From the NCBI RefSeq assembly GCF_051962475.1, contig NZ_JBQCCF010000019.1, positions 1 to 64,000 on the forward strand: a stretch of 64,000 nt of DNA. Direction: 5' to 3'. Below the pieces are notes generated by a model. It made no database searches. It saw only the letters and a program-made list of their open reading frames with translations, and had not been told where the DNA came from. Within the stretch, counting starts at the first letter, position 1. Each line of letters begins with the position of its first letter. The position numbers and the translations under genes are program-made. Below, piece after piece: positions 26,073-34,125 of this stretch. The DNA is from Dyella_A sp051962475. GTDB lineage: Bacteria; Pseudomonadota; Gammaproteobacteria; Xanthomonadales; Rhodanobacteraceae.

Positions 26073-26186
26073 TGTGCGCAAATCCGTACGGGTTGTACCG
26101 ATTGTGGCGAATTATCAGAACGGAAGTACGCGCCTAGAGTTGTCGACCAACGCGGCATCCCCGCCGCATCGGCAACGGAGCACAGC

Positions 26187-27071
26187 ATGACCACGCAAGC
26201 GAACGCAGGCCGCTTCACCCTCGGGCATCGCCCCGTGAACCGCATGGGCTACGGCGCCATGCAGCTGGCTGGGCCGGGCGTGTTCGGCCCGCCGAAGGAC
26301 CGCGATGGCGCACTGGCCGTGCTGCGCGAGGCGGTGGCCAGTGGCGTGGACCACATCGACACCAGCGACTTCTACGGCCCGCACGTGACCAACCAGCTGA
26401 TCCGCGAAGCACTGCATCCGTATCCGGATCAGTTGACCATCGTGACCAAGGTCGGCGCGACGCGCGGGGCGGATGCGTCGTGGAACCCGGCGCAAAGTCC
26501 TGCCGACTTGACCTCAGCCGTGCACGACAACCTGCGCAACCTGGGCGTGGAGCGCCTCGACGTGGTGAACCTGCGCATCATGGGAGACGTGCACCGGCCG
26601 ACCGAACAGTCGATCGAAGCGCAGTTCACCGCGCTGGCGGAACTGCAGCAGCGCGGCCTGATCCGTCACCTGGGCCTGAGCAACGCCACGCTGAACCAGG
26701 TGCACGAGGCGCGCGGCATCGCCGAGGTGGTGTGCGTGCAGAACCACTACAACCTGGTGCATCGCGCTGACGACGCGCTGATCGACGCACTGGCGGGGCT
26801 TGGCATCGCCTACGTGCCGTTCTTCCCGCTGGGCGGATTCAGCCCATTGCAATCGAACGCGCTGTCCGCCGTTGCGCGCCGGCTGGATGCCACGCCGATG
26901 CAGGTGGCGCTGGCCTGGCTGCTGGCGCGCTCGCCGAACATCCTGCTGATTCCCGGCACCTCGTCGGTGGGCCATCTGCGCGAGAACCTGGCGGCAGGAT
27001 CGCTTGCGCTGGATGCGGCGGTGATGGACGAGCTGGACGCGATCGGCGCGGCGGAAACTGCAGCGCACTAA
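26187..27071 (+). CDS. pdxI: Aldo/keto reductase, pyridoxal reductase PdxI (YdbC) family
   Basis: The 294-residue protein follows E. coli YdbC/PdxI closely: RMGYGAMQLAGPGVFGPPKDRD, HIDTSDFYGPHVTNQLIREALHPY, LTIVTKVGATRG and AYVPFFPLGGFSPLQS. Asp, Tyr and Lys of the AKR tetrad are present. The usual His segment reads DVVNLRIMGD, as in YdbC itself, so this is a family trait and not decay. PdxI reduces pyridoxal to pyridoxine with NADPH in vitamin B6 salvage; equivalence here is inferred from similarity. It is divergent from a LysR regulator and followed by a good terminator. Confidence 0.85.
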   Translation: MTTQANAGRFTLGHRPVNRMGYGAMQLAGPGVFGPPKDRDGALAVLREAVASGVDHIDTSDFYGPHVTNQLIREALHPYPDQLTIVTKVGATRGADASWNPAQSPADLTSAVHDNLRNLGVERLDVVNLRIMGDVHRPTEQSIEAQFTALAELQQRGLIRHLGLSNATLNQVHEARGIAEVVCVQNHYNLVHRADDALIDALAGLGIAYVPFFPLGGFSPLQSNALSAVARRLDATPMQVALAWLLARSPNILLIPGTSSVGHLRENLAAGSLALDAAVMDELDAIGAAETAAH

Positions 27072-27098
27072 AGCAGTGATGCGCTGCTAGGAAAAAGT

Positions 27099-27128
27099 AC
27101 GGCCCGCTCCGGTAAGGGCGGGCCGTTA
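27099..27128. terminator. Rho-independent terminator between convergent genes
   Basis: ACGGCCCGC (27099-27107) and GCGGGCCGT (27118-27126) form a 9-bp stem. It is preceded by GAAAAAGT and followed by TAT, so it can serve both pdxI and the convergent SDR gene; in the minus direction the tail is ACTTTTTC. Confidence 0.85.
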
Positions 27129-27174
27129 TCGCGCGGGCATCGACGGCTTGGTGCCCGCGGCAACGCTCAATGCG

Positions 27175-27921
27175 TTACCGCGCGCCGCCGGCGGCAAACA
27201 GGATCTCGCCGTTGAGCCAGTACGAATCGTCCGAGGCCAGGAAGGTGACGATGGACGCGATGTCCTTGGGCTGGCCGATGCGGCCCAGCGGCGTCTTCGC
27301 CACGGCGCCCGCCTCGAAGTCCGAACCGATGAAGCCGGCCGAGTGCGTGCCTTCGGTCTCCACCACGCCCGGGTTCACCGCGTTGACGCGGATCTTGCGC
27401 GGGCCCAGCTCCTGCGACAGCACGCCGGTGATCGCGTCCACCGCCCCCTTGGTGCCGGTGTAGACGGCGCTGGCCGCCGGCACGATGCGGGTCACCAGTG
27501 AGCTGACATTGACGATGCTGCTGCCTTCGCCCATGTGCCTGGCCGCCGCCTGGGTGACCAGCAGCAGGCCGAGCACGTTGACGTTGAACTGCTTGTGGTA
27601 GTGCTCCTCGGTGATCTGCTCCAGCGCGCCGAACTCGTAGACGCCGGAGTTGTTGACGAGAATGTCGAGACGGCCGAAATGCTCGATGGCGGCGTCGGCC
27701 AGGGCGTGGGCGTCAGCGGCCTTGGACACGTCGCCTCGTATGGCGACGGCCTTGCCGCCACCCTTGGCAATGTCCGCCACCACGGCGTCGGCGCCGGCGC
27801 GGCTGGAGGCGTAGTTCACGACGACGGCCGCGCCTTCGGCTGCCAGGGCGCGGGCGATGCCGGCGCCGATGCCCTTGGAGGCTCCGGTGACCAGGGCGAC
27901 TTTTCCGGTGAGCTTGCTCAT
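27175..27921 (-). CDS. SDR-family oxidoreductase
   Basis: A 248-residue classical short-chain dehydrogenase: cofactor motif TGASKGIGAGIARAL, NNSG at the centre, and catalytic SSLVTRIVPAASAVYTGTKGA (Ser, Tyr, Lys). The C-terminus ending GEILFAAGGAR is typical. It resembles FabG/glucose 1-dehydrogenase-like proteins; the substrate is unknown. It diverges from the ArsR-type regulator across 108 bp carrying palindromes, so it is very probably controlled by that regulator. Confidence 0.9.
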   Translation of the reverse strand: MSKLTGKVALVTGASKGIGAGIARALAAEGAAVVVNYASSRAGADAVVADIAKGGGKAVAIRGDVSKAADAHALADAAIEHFGRLDILVNNSGVYEFGALEQITEEHYHKQFNVNVLGLLLVTQAAARHMGEGSSIVNVSSLVTRIVPAASAVYTGTKGAVDAITGVLSQELGPRKIRVNAVNPGVVETEGTHSAGFIGSDFEAGAVAKTPLGRIGQPKDIASIVTFLASDDSYWLNGEILFAAGGAR

Positions 27922-27959
27922 GACGATGTTCCTTGTGTGTGCTGGGAGAGGATGAACGG

Positions 27960-28000
27960 GTTCTTAAATGCTGTAGTTCGTAACTTATGAACTTAAGAAC
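27960..28000. promoter_or_regulatory. Nested inverted repeats: probable ArsR-type operator
   Basis: A 19-base palindrome, AGTTCGTAA-C-TTATGAACT with one mismatch (27975-27993), lies inside a wider perfect repeat GTTCTTAA (27960-27967) / TTAAGAAC (27993-28000). The block is AT-rich compared with its surroundings and sits between the divergent SDR and ArsR genes, 30-40 bases from both starts, as expected for an autoregulated operator-promoter. Confidence 0.85.
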
Positions 28001-28029
28001 AAATAATCAAGGGCTGCTAGAATCGCGCC

Positions 28030-28398
28030 ATGCGGCCCTTGACCCATCCCTCGATCGACGACGTCAGCGTGGAGGCGATCCTCCATGCGTTGTCTGATCC
28101 CGTGCGGGTGGCGATCTACGCCGAGCTGGCCGATTCGGGCTGTGCGCAGACCTGCTCGACCTTTCTCACGATCAAGGATCGGGATATCCCGAAGTCGACC
28201 CTGTCGCAGCACTTTCGCGTGCTGCGCGAGGCCGGGCTGATCCACAGCGAACGGCAGGGTGTGGAGATGCGCAACACCTCGCGCTGCGCGGAGATCGAGC
28301 AGCGTTTCCCCGGATTGATCGGCGCGATCATGGAAGCGCATCGCGTGCAGTCGGCCGAACGTGCCCGCGCCGCCAAGCGTCGCGCCAAGGGCAGCTGA
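28030..28398 (+). CDS. ArsR-type winged-helix regulator
   Basis: A 122-residue protein: EAILHALSDPVRVAIYAELADSG is the ArsR lead, followed by the recognition region DRDIPKSTLSQHFRVLREAGLIHSERQGVEMRNTSRCAEI. Cysteines at CAQTCS precede the recognition helix and could take part in metal or redox sensing, but this is not a known ArsR metal site. The basic tail (RARAAKRRAKGS) is unusual but plausible. It is divergent from the SDR gene and likely represses it and itself through the palindromes at 27960-28000. Confidence 0.9.
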   Translation: MRPLTHPSIDDVSVEAILHALSDPVRVAIYAELADSGCAQTCSTFLTIKDRDIPKSTLSQHFRVLREAGLIHSERQGVEMRNTSRCAEIEQRFPGLIGAIMEAHRVQSAERARAAKRRAKGS

Positions 28399-28635
28399 GC
28401 GATTCCCCCCCGGGGGCTGCGGGCCGGTGGCGCAGGCCGTCCATGGAATAGGCATCTCTCCCGCCCAGTACCAGCGCGAGCAGGGCGGTGAGGTCGAGCC
28501 GGTCGATCGCGGTCATCGGGCTCGGCGTGCCGCTCGAATCGTCCGGGTCACCCTAGCTGCGGCTGGAGTCGTCGCTGCACCGCACGTGCCGATCGGCGAT
28601 GATCGCCCGACAACTCCAGCTATGAGGTGGCAGCC

Positions 28636-29103
28636 ATGAATGTTCGGCGCGGCGCATGCGTGTTTGCACTATGTATCGGCCTGTCGATGGGCGCGGCCGA
28701 GGCCCGGCGTGCGTCGGACGAGGCGGCCGCTATCCGCGCCGTGATGGCCGCGCAGCAGGCGGCGTGGAACCGTGGCGACGTCGAGGACTTCATGCATGGC
28801 TACAAGGACGCATCGGACACCACCTTCGTCGGCAGCACGGTGCGCAAGGGCTATCGCGCCATCCTCGCCAGCTACCGTGAGCACTATGCGACGAAGGAGC
28901 AGATGGGCCGCCTGACCTTCTCCGGCATCGATGTGCGCTTACTGCCGGATGCCAACGGCACGGTGCACTATGCCGCGGTGACCGGCCGCTTCCACCTCGA
29001 TAGAGCGGCGCACGGCAGCGTTGCTCAGGATGACGGTGTGTATTCGCTGCTGTGGGAAAAGACCGAGGCCGGCTGGAAGATCATCCTCGATCATTCCAGC
29101 TGA
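28636..29103 (+). CDS. Secreted NTF2-like (SnoaL/DUF4440-type) protein
   Basis: The 155-residue protein has a signal peptide (MNVRRGACVFALCIGLSMGAAEA) and one NTF2-like domain. The domain pattern is AIRAVMAAQQAAWNRGDVEDFMHGY, FVGSTVRKGYRAILASYREHY, and final strands VYSLLWEKTEAGWKIILDHSS. It is periplasmic with no specific reaction assignable. It is convergent with the GGDEF gene. Another exported NTF2-like protein lies at 33263; the two are paralogous in fold only. Confidence 0.8.
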   Translation: MNVRRGACVFALCIGLSMGAAEARRASDEAAAIRAVMAAQQAAWNRGDVEDFMHGYKDASDTTFVGSTVRKGYRAILASYREHYATKEQMGRLTFSGIDVRLLPDANGTVHYAAVTGRFHLDRAAHGSVAQDDGVYSLLWEKTEAGWKIILDHSS

Positions 29104-29126
29104 GCGCTGTTGACGGCAGGCAGTGA

Positions 29127-30584
29127 TCAGTCGTCCGCGGGAAGCACTCGTCGCCGTCCGCTCTGCTTGGCCCGGTAGAGCGCGGCGTCCGCGCGATCGA
29201 GCGCGCTGTCGAGCTCGGCGGACACGTCGCAGCGGGCCACTCCCGCGGAGAAGCTCTGATCCTGCGGCGTATGGCACTGCATCTGCTCCACCAATGCCAC
29301 CGCTTCGCCGACCGGGACGCCGGGCAGCAGCAGGGCGAACTCCTCACCTCCGTAACGGGCCAGTACCGCGTCACGTGGCAGGCATGCCGACCAGGCGAGG
29401 TAGGCCTCACGCAGCAGGTTGTCGCCCGCATGATGACCGTGGGCGTCGTTGAAGGCCTTGAAGTGGTCCAGATCGAGCAGAGCCAGACTCAGCGGCCGTC
29501 CTTCCTTGCCCGCGCGCGCCACCGCCGATGCCAGCGCTCGCTTCCACTGGCGGCGATTAGGGGCGCCGGTGAGTTCGTCGTAATGGGAAAGGAGGTCCAG
29601 TTGCAGCGCTTGCCCCCGCAGTTGCAGCAGCAGTCCGTCCATGCGGATCAGCACCAGCGCCGGCAGCAGGATGCCGCCAGCGGCGATGGGTACCCAGTAG
29701 GAGTAGTCCGGAGCGGCCAGTGACGCCATCACCAGGGTCACCGCCGGCATCAGCGAGCCGAGAATCAGTGCGAACAGGCGCACGCGTGGCAATGGCGACC
29801 CTGGCGATGGCGGTTCTGGCTGCCACACCTGCACGATCGCCGGATGCGCAATCGCGACCAGCGGAAGACTACGGTTGAGGAACCACAGCAGCTTGGGTAA
29901 TTCGCCCAGTCCGGGACGAGTCCCCAGCATGTGCACGTTCCACAGCGGATCGCCCAGGGCCCCCATCAGCAGCGCCGCCCCGAGCACGAGGAAGGCCGGG
30001 TTGCTGCCCCGCCGCGCCGTCGTCTGTGCCACATAGAGCGCGAACAGCAGGATGCTGCCGAACGCATACAGCCCGACCAGCAGCAGTCCCTCGAGCCCGA
30101 AAGAAACATCGCGCGATGCGGGGACCATGTAGAAGGTAATCACCGGAACGGCCAGTCCGGCGGCAAAGATGGTGGCGTCGAGCAAGGCCCCGGTCGAGCG
30201 ACCGACCCGCTGTCCGAGAGTCAGCAATCCTGCCGCTGCCGGAAGGTACGCCAGGGTGTAGAGCACGTCCGACAGGCCCGCTTTTGCGCCCATACCGACG
30301 ATTACCGTTTCCCGGTAATAGACCAGGTCGGCCACCACGTTGCAGGTAATGCCGGCGAGCAGCAGACACCAGGCCAGCGGGGCGCGACGCCGCCAGGTCA
30401 GATACCAGGCCCCGGCCGTTGCGATGGACTCGACCAGACAATAGACAGCCCACAGCGTGTTCGGATGTCCGCGCCACGCCGGAAACAACAATCCGACCGC
30501 ACCCACCACCGCGAGCAGCAGCCAGGCTGCGCGAGGAGTGGTGGGGCCAGCGGAGATTGGGCGGCTTGCTGCCTGGGCGGGCAT
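29127..30584 (-). CDS. Membrane GGDEF diguanylate cyclase
   Basis: The 485-residue protein has eight to ten membrane helices (residues about 20-300) with no recognised ligand domain, then a GGDEF domain with DELTGAPNRRQWKRAL, LDLDHFKAFNDAHGHHAGD and the active-site GGEEF (412-416). It should make cyclic di-GMP. The usual inhibitory RxxD site five residues before GGEEF is absent (PRDA instead), so product inhibition may be weak. The HD-GYP enzyme at 13232 is the only opposing cyclic di-GMP enzyme in the window. Confidence 0.92.
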   Translation of the reverse strand: MPAQAASRPISAGPTTPRAAWLLLAVVGAVGLLFPAWRGHPNTLWAVYCLVESIATAGAWYLTWRRRAPLAWCLLLAGITCNVVADLVYYRETVIVGMGAKAGLSDVLYTLAYLPAAAGLLTLGQRVGRSTGALLDATIFAAGLAVPVITFYMVPASRDVSFGLEGLLLVGLYAFGSILLFALYVAQTTARRGSNPAFLVLGAALLMGALGDPLWNVHMLGTRPGLGELPKLLWFLNRSLPLVAIAHPAIVQVWQPEPPSPGSPLPRVRLFALILGSLMPAVTLVMASLAAPDYSYWVPIAAGGILLPALVLIRMDGLLLQLRGQALQLDLLSHYDELTGAPNRRQWKRALASAVARAGKEGRPLSLALLDLDHFKAFNDAHGHHAGDNLLREAYLAWSACLPRDAVLARYGGEEFALLLPGVPVGEAVALVEQMQCHTPQDQSFSAGVARCDVSAELDSALDRADAALYRAKQSGRRRVLPADD

Positions 30585-30631
30585 GTCGGCAATGTAGCCG
30601 ATGCCGGCCCCCTATGCGCGTCGCCTGGGTT

Positions 30632-31144
30632 TCAGAACTGTGCTCGCCGTGGCAGCTTCCAGCCCGGGCGCACGAAGTGGCAGGTGTAGCCGTTGGGGTA
30701 ATGCTGCAGGTAGTCCTGGTGCTCCGGTTCGGCTTCCCAGAAGTCGCCAGCGGGCGCGACCTCGGTGACCACCTTGCCCGGCCACAGGCCGGAGGCTTCG
30801 ACGTCGGCGATGGTGTCCTCCGCTACGGCCTCCTGCTCGGGGCTGGTGTAGAAGATCGCCGAGCGGTAGCTCATGCCCACGTCGTTGCCCTGGCGATTAC
30901 GCGTGGTCGGGTCGTGGATCTGGAAGAAGAACTCCAGCAGCGCGCGATAGCTGGTGACGACCGGGTCGAAGATGATCTCGATCGCCTCGGCGTGGGTGCC
31001 ATGGTTGCGATAGGTGGCGTTCGGCACGTCGCCGCCGGAATAACCCACGCGGGTGGCGAGCACGCCCGGTTGGTGGCGCACCAGCTCCTGCATGCCCCAG
31101 AAGCAGCCGCCGGCGAGGACGGCGCGTTCGGTCTGGACTGTCAT
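30632..31144 (-). CDS. msrA: Peptide-methionine (S)-S-oxide reductase MsrA
   Basis: A 170-residue cytoplasmic MsrA with the catalytic motif GGCFWGMQE (Cys14), RVGYSGG, NHGTHAEAIEIIFDP and YRSAIFY. It reduces the S-epimer of methionine sulfoxide in proteins and free methionine. The C-terminal resolving-Cys region is HFVRPGWKLPRRAQF with Cys in GYTCHF, so recycling may differ from the E. coli type. It is 47 bp downstream of no partner; the next minus-strand gene (GGDEF) starts 47 bases further on and could share its transcript. Confidence 0.95.
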   Translation of the reverse strand: MTVQTERAVLAGGCFWGMQELVRHQPGVLATRVGYSGGDVPNATYRNHGTHAEAIEIIFDPVVTSYRALLEFFFQIHDPTTRNRQGNDVGMSYRSAIFYTSPEQEAVAEDTIADVEASGLWPGKVVTEVAPAGDFWEAEPEHQDYLQHYPNGYTCHFVRPGWKLPRRAQF

Positions 31145-31276
31145 GGCTCGTGCTCCTCAGTGGTTGGCACGGACGGATATTGGGCGGCCGTGCAGCAAAA
31201 GCAATCCGGCGACCTCGTCGGCGGCTGTGCCGACCGCGCGGTCCGCACGATTTCAATCCAGATGACCCAATGCGAA

Positions 31277-31303
31277 GGGGCGACGCCGCATCGACGTCGC
31301 CCC
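31277..31303 (-). terminator. Hairpin terminator after the small secreted gene
   Basis: GGGGCGACG (31277-31285) and CGTCGCCCC (31295-31303) form a perfect 9-bp stem about 50 bases beyond the stop of the gene at 31351-31749. On the minus strand TTCGCATTG follows, a weak T-tail. Confidence 0.55.
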
Positions 31304-31350
31304 TGGGTGGTGCGGGTGCGTGGCCTTGCTGGGGCGCCGCAACGGTCGGA

Positions 31351-31749
31351 TCAGGGGGACTTGTGGCCGTCCGCGGAGGCGGCGCACTGATCGTTCTCAC
31401 AGGCGAAATCTACCTCGGCACCACGCCCCACGGTCAACGGAATGTTCGGCCGGGTGTCGACGGCCTTGTCGTCTTTCATCAGCGACACCGAGTAGATTCC
31501 CATCGGCAGCGCCCGCAGGTCGTAGCGGCCGTCGTCCTTCACGGTGGTGGTGCGCTTGAGGCCGGAGCTGCTCTTGGCGACCACATGCTGACCGGCCGGG
31601 CCCCAGCCGAAGATGTGCGTACTGGTCGACTGCGCGAAGGCGGCGCTGCCGGCGAGGATCCCGGCGGCAGCCAGGGCGATGCTGAGGATCAGGCGGGACG
31701 TGCGGCGGGGGAAAACGTGGCGGGCGGCCGCGGTGCTGCAGATATCCAT
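31351..31749 (-). CDS. Secreted stand-alone carboxypeptidase-regulatory-like domain
   Basis: The 132-residue protein has a signal peptide (RLILSIALAAAGILAGSAAFA, cleavage before QSTST). A single beta-sandwich follows: THIFGWGPAGQHVVAKSSSGLKRTTTVKDDGRYDLRALPMGIYSVSLMKDDKAV. This strongly resembles the N-terminal regulatory-like domain of Oar-type TonB-dependent receptors, but here it is not attached to a plug or barrel. Start ATG 31749 is preferred because GGAG lies six bases upstream; ATG 31761 would add four residues. A role as a partner or decoy of a TonB-dependent receptor is speculative. Confidence 0.75.
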   Translation of the reverse strand: MDICSTAAARHVFPRRTSRLILSIALAAAGILAGSAAFAQSTSTHIFGWGPAGQHVVAKSSSGLKRTTTVKDDGRYDLRALPMGIYSVSLMKDDKAVDTRPNIPLTVGRGAEVDFACENDQCAASADGHKSP

Positions 31750-31970
31750 GAAACGCTCCATGTCGGGTGGCGATTGACGTTTGTGACGGACTCAGCAGAA
31801 CGCAGAATCCGTCGCCGAGTATAGGCACGCTACGCGCACTGGCGAATCCCCGGTGCAGCGCGCCACGTCCATCTGCGCCGGGCGAGCAACCATCGGGCCC
31901 GTCGGTATCGGCGTCTTGTGGGGGATGATGCCGTGAGCTCACGGCCGGAGCCGGTCCGATGCAGGCACGC

Positions 31971-33107
31971 TCAATCGAGCGGCCAGGGCATCTGCTCTTC
32001 GTTCGCCTCGTTGCGCTGTTCGGATGGTGCCTCGTGCACAGGGGAAGGGTCGGCGACGGGCTCGCTGGACCCTCGCCACCACGGCTGGGCTGGGCGCCGT
32101 TCGAACGGCTCCAGGGGTTCGCCCAGGCGCGGCAGCAGCAGATGGGCGCGGGCCGGGTCGGCCAGCGAGAGCAGGGTTTCCACCGGCTCGTCCCAGGCGT
32201 GGGTGGACAGCGCGAAGGTGCCCCAGTGCACGGGCATCAGCACACCGCCGCCGAGCAGCTCGTGTGCCTGCAATGCGTTGGCCGGGCCCAGATGGATATC
32301 GCCCCACGACGGGTGGAACGCGCCGACCTCCAGCATCACCAGGTCGAACGGCCCGAGTCGGTCGCGGATGTTGGCGTACTCGGTGGTGAGGCCGGTGTCG
32401 CCGCTGAAGAACACGCGATGGCGTTCGCCTTCGATCACCAGCGACGACCACAGCGTGAGGTTGCGGTCTTTCAGGCCTCGGCCGGAGAAATGCTGCGATG
32501 GCGCCGCCGTGATGGTGAGGCCGGTGCCAGGCACGCGATGGCTGTCCCACCACGCCAGCTCGGTGATCCGCTCCGGCGCGATGCCCCAGGCTTCGAGGTG
32601 CGCGCCCACGCCGAGCGAGGTGATGAAAGGCACGCGCGATTTGGCCAGCGCGCGGATGGTGGGGTAATCCAGATGGTCGTAGTGGTCGTGCGAGATCACC
32701 ACCGCATCCACCGGCGGCAGTTCACGCAGAGCGATCGGCACCGGCTGGAAGCGCTTCGGTCCCATCAGCGTGAACGGCGAGGCGCGCTGACCCCACACCG
32801 GATCGGTGAGCACGCGCCAGCCGTCGATCTCGATCAGCACGGTGGAGTGGCCCAGCCAGGTCGTGCGCAATCCGCTGGCGGGGCGCGCCGACCAGCCCTC
32901 GCGCGGATCGACCGATGGCAGGGGCGTTGTGGGTATGCGGCTGGGATCGCCGCGCAGGAAGTCGCGCAGGCTGGGCCTCGGCGCAGCCGGATCGCGCAGG
33001 CCGGGCAGGATCGGGTGTACGTTGCGCAGGCGTTCGCCGTCCCACAGCGGCAGCGAACGCAGTCGTTCGAGACGTTCGCCCTGGGCGGTTTTTCCGAAGG
33101 AGCGCAT
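31971..33107 (-). CDS. MBL-fold metallohydrolase (NAPE-PLD/RomA-like)
   Basis: The 378-residue protein has the metallo-beta-lactamase fold with the zinc motif SHDHYDHLD (His140, His142, Asp144-His145 region) and downstream ligands in FFSGDTG and PVHWGTF. The lead TTWLGHSTVLIEIDGWRVLTDPVWG is typical of the NAPE-PLD/RomA/YtnP-like subgroup, which lacks a signal peptide in many species. The substrate could be a phospholipid-like or lactone compound; not assigned. The C-terminus is an acidic, Pro-rich tail. It diverges from the NTF2-like gene at 33263. Confidence 0.88.
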   Translation of the reverse strand: MRSFGKTAQGERLERLRSLPLWDGERLRNVHPILPGLRDPAAPRPSLRDFLRGDPSRIPTTPLPSVDPREGWSARPASGLRTTWLGHSTVLIEIDGWRVLTDPVWGQRASPFTLMGPKRFQPVPIALRELPPVDAVVISHDHYDHLDYPTIRALAKSRVPFITSLGVGAHLEAWGIAPERITELAWWDSHRVPGTGLTITAAPSQHFSGRGLKDRNLTLWSSLVIEGERHRVFFSGDTGLTTEYANIRDRLGPFDLVMLEVGAFHPSWGDIHLGPANALQAHELLGGGVLMPVHWGTFALSTHAWDEPVETLLSLADPARAHLLLPRLGEPLEPFERRPAQPWWRGSSEPVADPSPVHEAPSEQRNEANEEQMPWPLD

Positions 33108-33262
33108 GGGGCCTCGTGCGAGTCGGTGAGGGAAGTCCTAGTGCATGGGTACGGAGCGCGCCACTCGCAAGATGCCCGTGTCGAAAGTCGGGGGGCGAGC
33201 CACATGCACGGCGCCCATGAACGCGCGATGCTGTGACCACCCTTCCTCAATCGAGAGCCGCC

Positions 33263-33790
33263 ATGCGCCTGCGATCCCTGGTTTCCTCCGCGTTGCTTCC
33301 GCTCGTGGCGATGAGCCTGGCAGTTTTCCAGCCGGTTCACGCCACGGGCGATACCTCGGCCGAGCGCAAGGCGGTGCTCCACGTGATCGATCAGACCTTT
33401 GCCGCCATGGCGGCGCACGATGCGGCCGCGATGCGTGCCCTGCTGGTGCCAGGCACGGTGTTCTCGGTGCGCAAGCCCGGCGGGACGATCAAGATGGAGA
33501 GCGATGAGGACTTCCTGCACGCGCTGGCGACCGGCAAGGGCGAATGGCGCGAGCGCATCTGGTCGCCGCAGGTGCTGATCGACCATGGCCTGGCCCAGGT
33601 GTGGGCGCCCTACGACTTCCACCTCGACGGCAAGTTCTCCCATTGCGGCATCGACAGCTTTGCGCTGGTGCAGGATGCCGGCGGGCAGTGGCGCATCAGC
33701 GCCATCGCCTACAACGTGCAGGTAGAGGGCTGTCCTACCGGTCCGAAGCCCAGCTCGAAAGCCGCGGTCAGCCGCCCGGCGACGCATTGA
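33263..33790 (+). CDS. Secreted DUF4440/NTF2-like protein
   Basis: The 175-residue protein has a signal peptide (MRLRSLVSSALLPLVAMSLAVFQPVHA) and an NTF2-like domain (LHVIDQTFAAMAAHDAAAMRALLVPGTVF, EDFLHALATGKGEWRERIW, AQVWAPYDFHLDGKFSHCGIDSFALVQ). Two Cys could pair in the periplasm. Function is unknown. Its TGA overlaps the ATG of the TfoX-like gene by one base (TGATG), so both are probably translated together, although one product is exported and the other is cytoplasmic. Confidence 0.8.
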   Translation: MRLRSLVSSALLPLVAMSLAVFQPVHATGDTSAERKAVLHVIDQTFAAMAAHDAAAMRALLVPGTVFSVRKPGGTIKMESDEDFLHALATGKGEWRERIWSPQVLIDHGLAQVWAPYDFHLDGKFSHCGIDSFALVQDAGGQWRISAIAYNVQVEGCPTGPKPSSKAAVSRPATH

Positions 33791-34119
33791 TGGCCTCCGA
33801 CGCCGACTTCGTCGGCTACGTCTGCGAGCAGGCCGGGCTTGGCGACGCCTTGTCGTACCGCAAGATGTTCGGCGAGTACGCGCTATACCTGGACGGCCGG
33901 GTGGTGGCGCTGGTGTGCGACAACATGCTGTTCGTGAAGCCGACCGCGGCCGGTCGCGCCCTGCTCGACACGGTGGAGGAGGCGCCGCCGTATCCCGGCG
34001 CCAAGCCCCATTGGCGCATGGACGAGGTGCTCGACGACGGCGAACGGCTTGGCCGCCTGCTCACCGTTACGGCGGCGGCTTTGCCGCTGCCCAAGCCGAA
34101 GGCCCCGCGCCGCCGCTGA
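33790..34119 (+). CDS. TfoX/Sxy N-terminal-domain protein
   Basis: The 109-residue protein is a single TfoX N-terminal domain: LSYRKMFGEYALYLDGRVVALVCDNMLFVKPT, PPYPGAKPHWRMDEVLDD and a Pro/Lys/Arg tail. Full TfoX/Sxy competence activators have an additional C-terminal domain that is absent here. Single-domain versions are widespread and uncharacterised. It is coupled to the upstream NTF2-like gene and convergent with the nitronate monooxygenase gene 6 bases away. Confidence 0.85.
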   Translation: MASDADFVGYVCEQAGLGDALSYRKMFGEYALYLDGRVVALVCDNMLFVKPTAAGRALLDTVEEAPPYPGAKPHWRMDEVLDDGERLGRLLTVTAAALPLPKPKAPRRR

Positions 34120-34125
34120 TCGTCG

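Noticed and set aside
26073..26186. GTAC repeats in the LysR/PdxI intergenic region as a LysR operator
   Set aside because: The repeats are short and imperfect, and a T-N11-A palindrome could not be placed with confidence.
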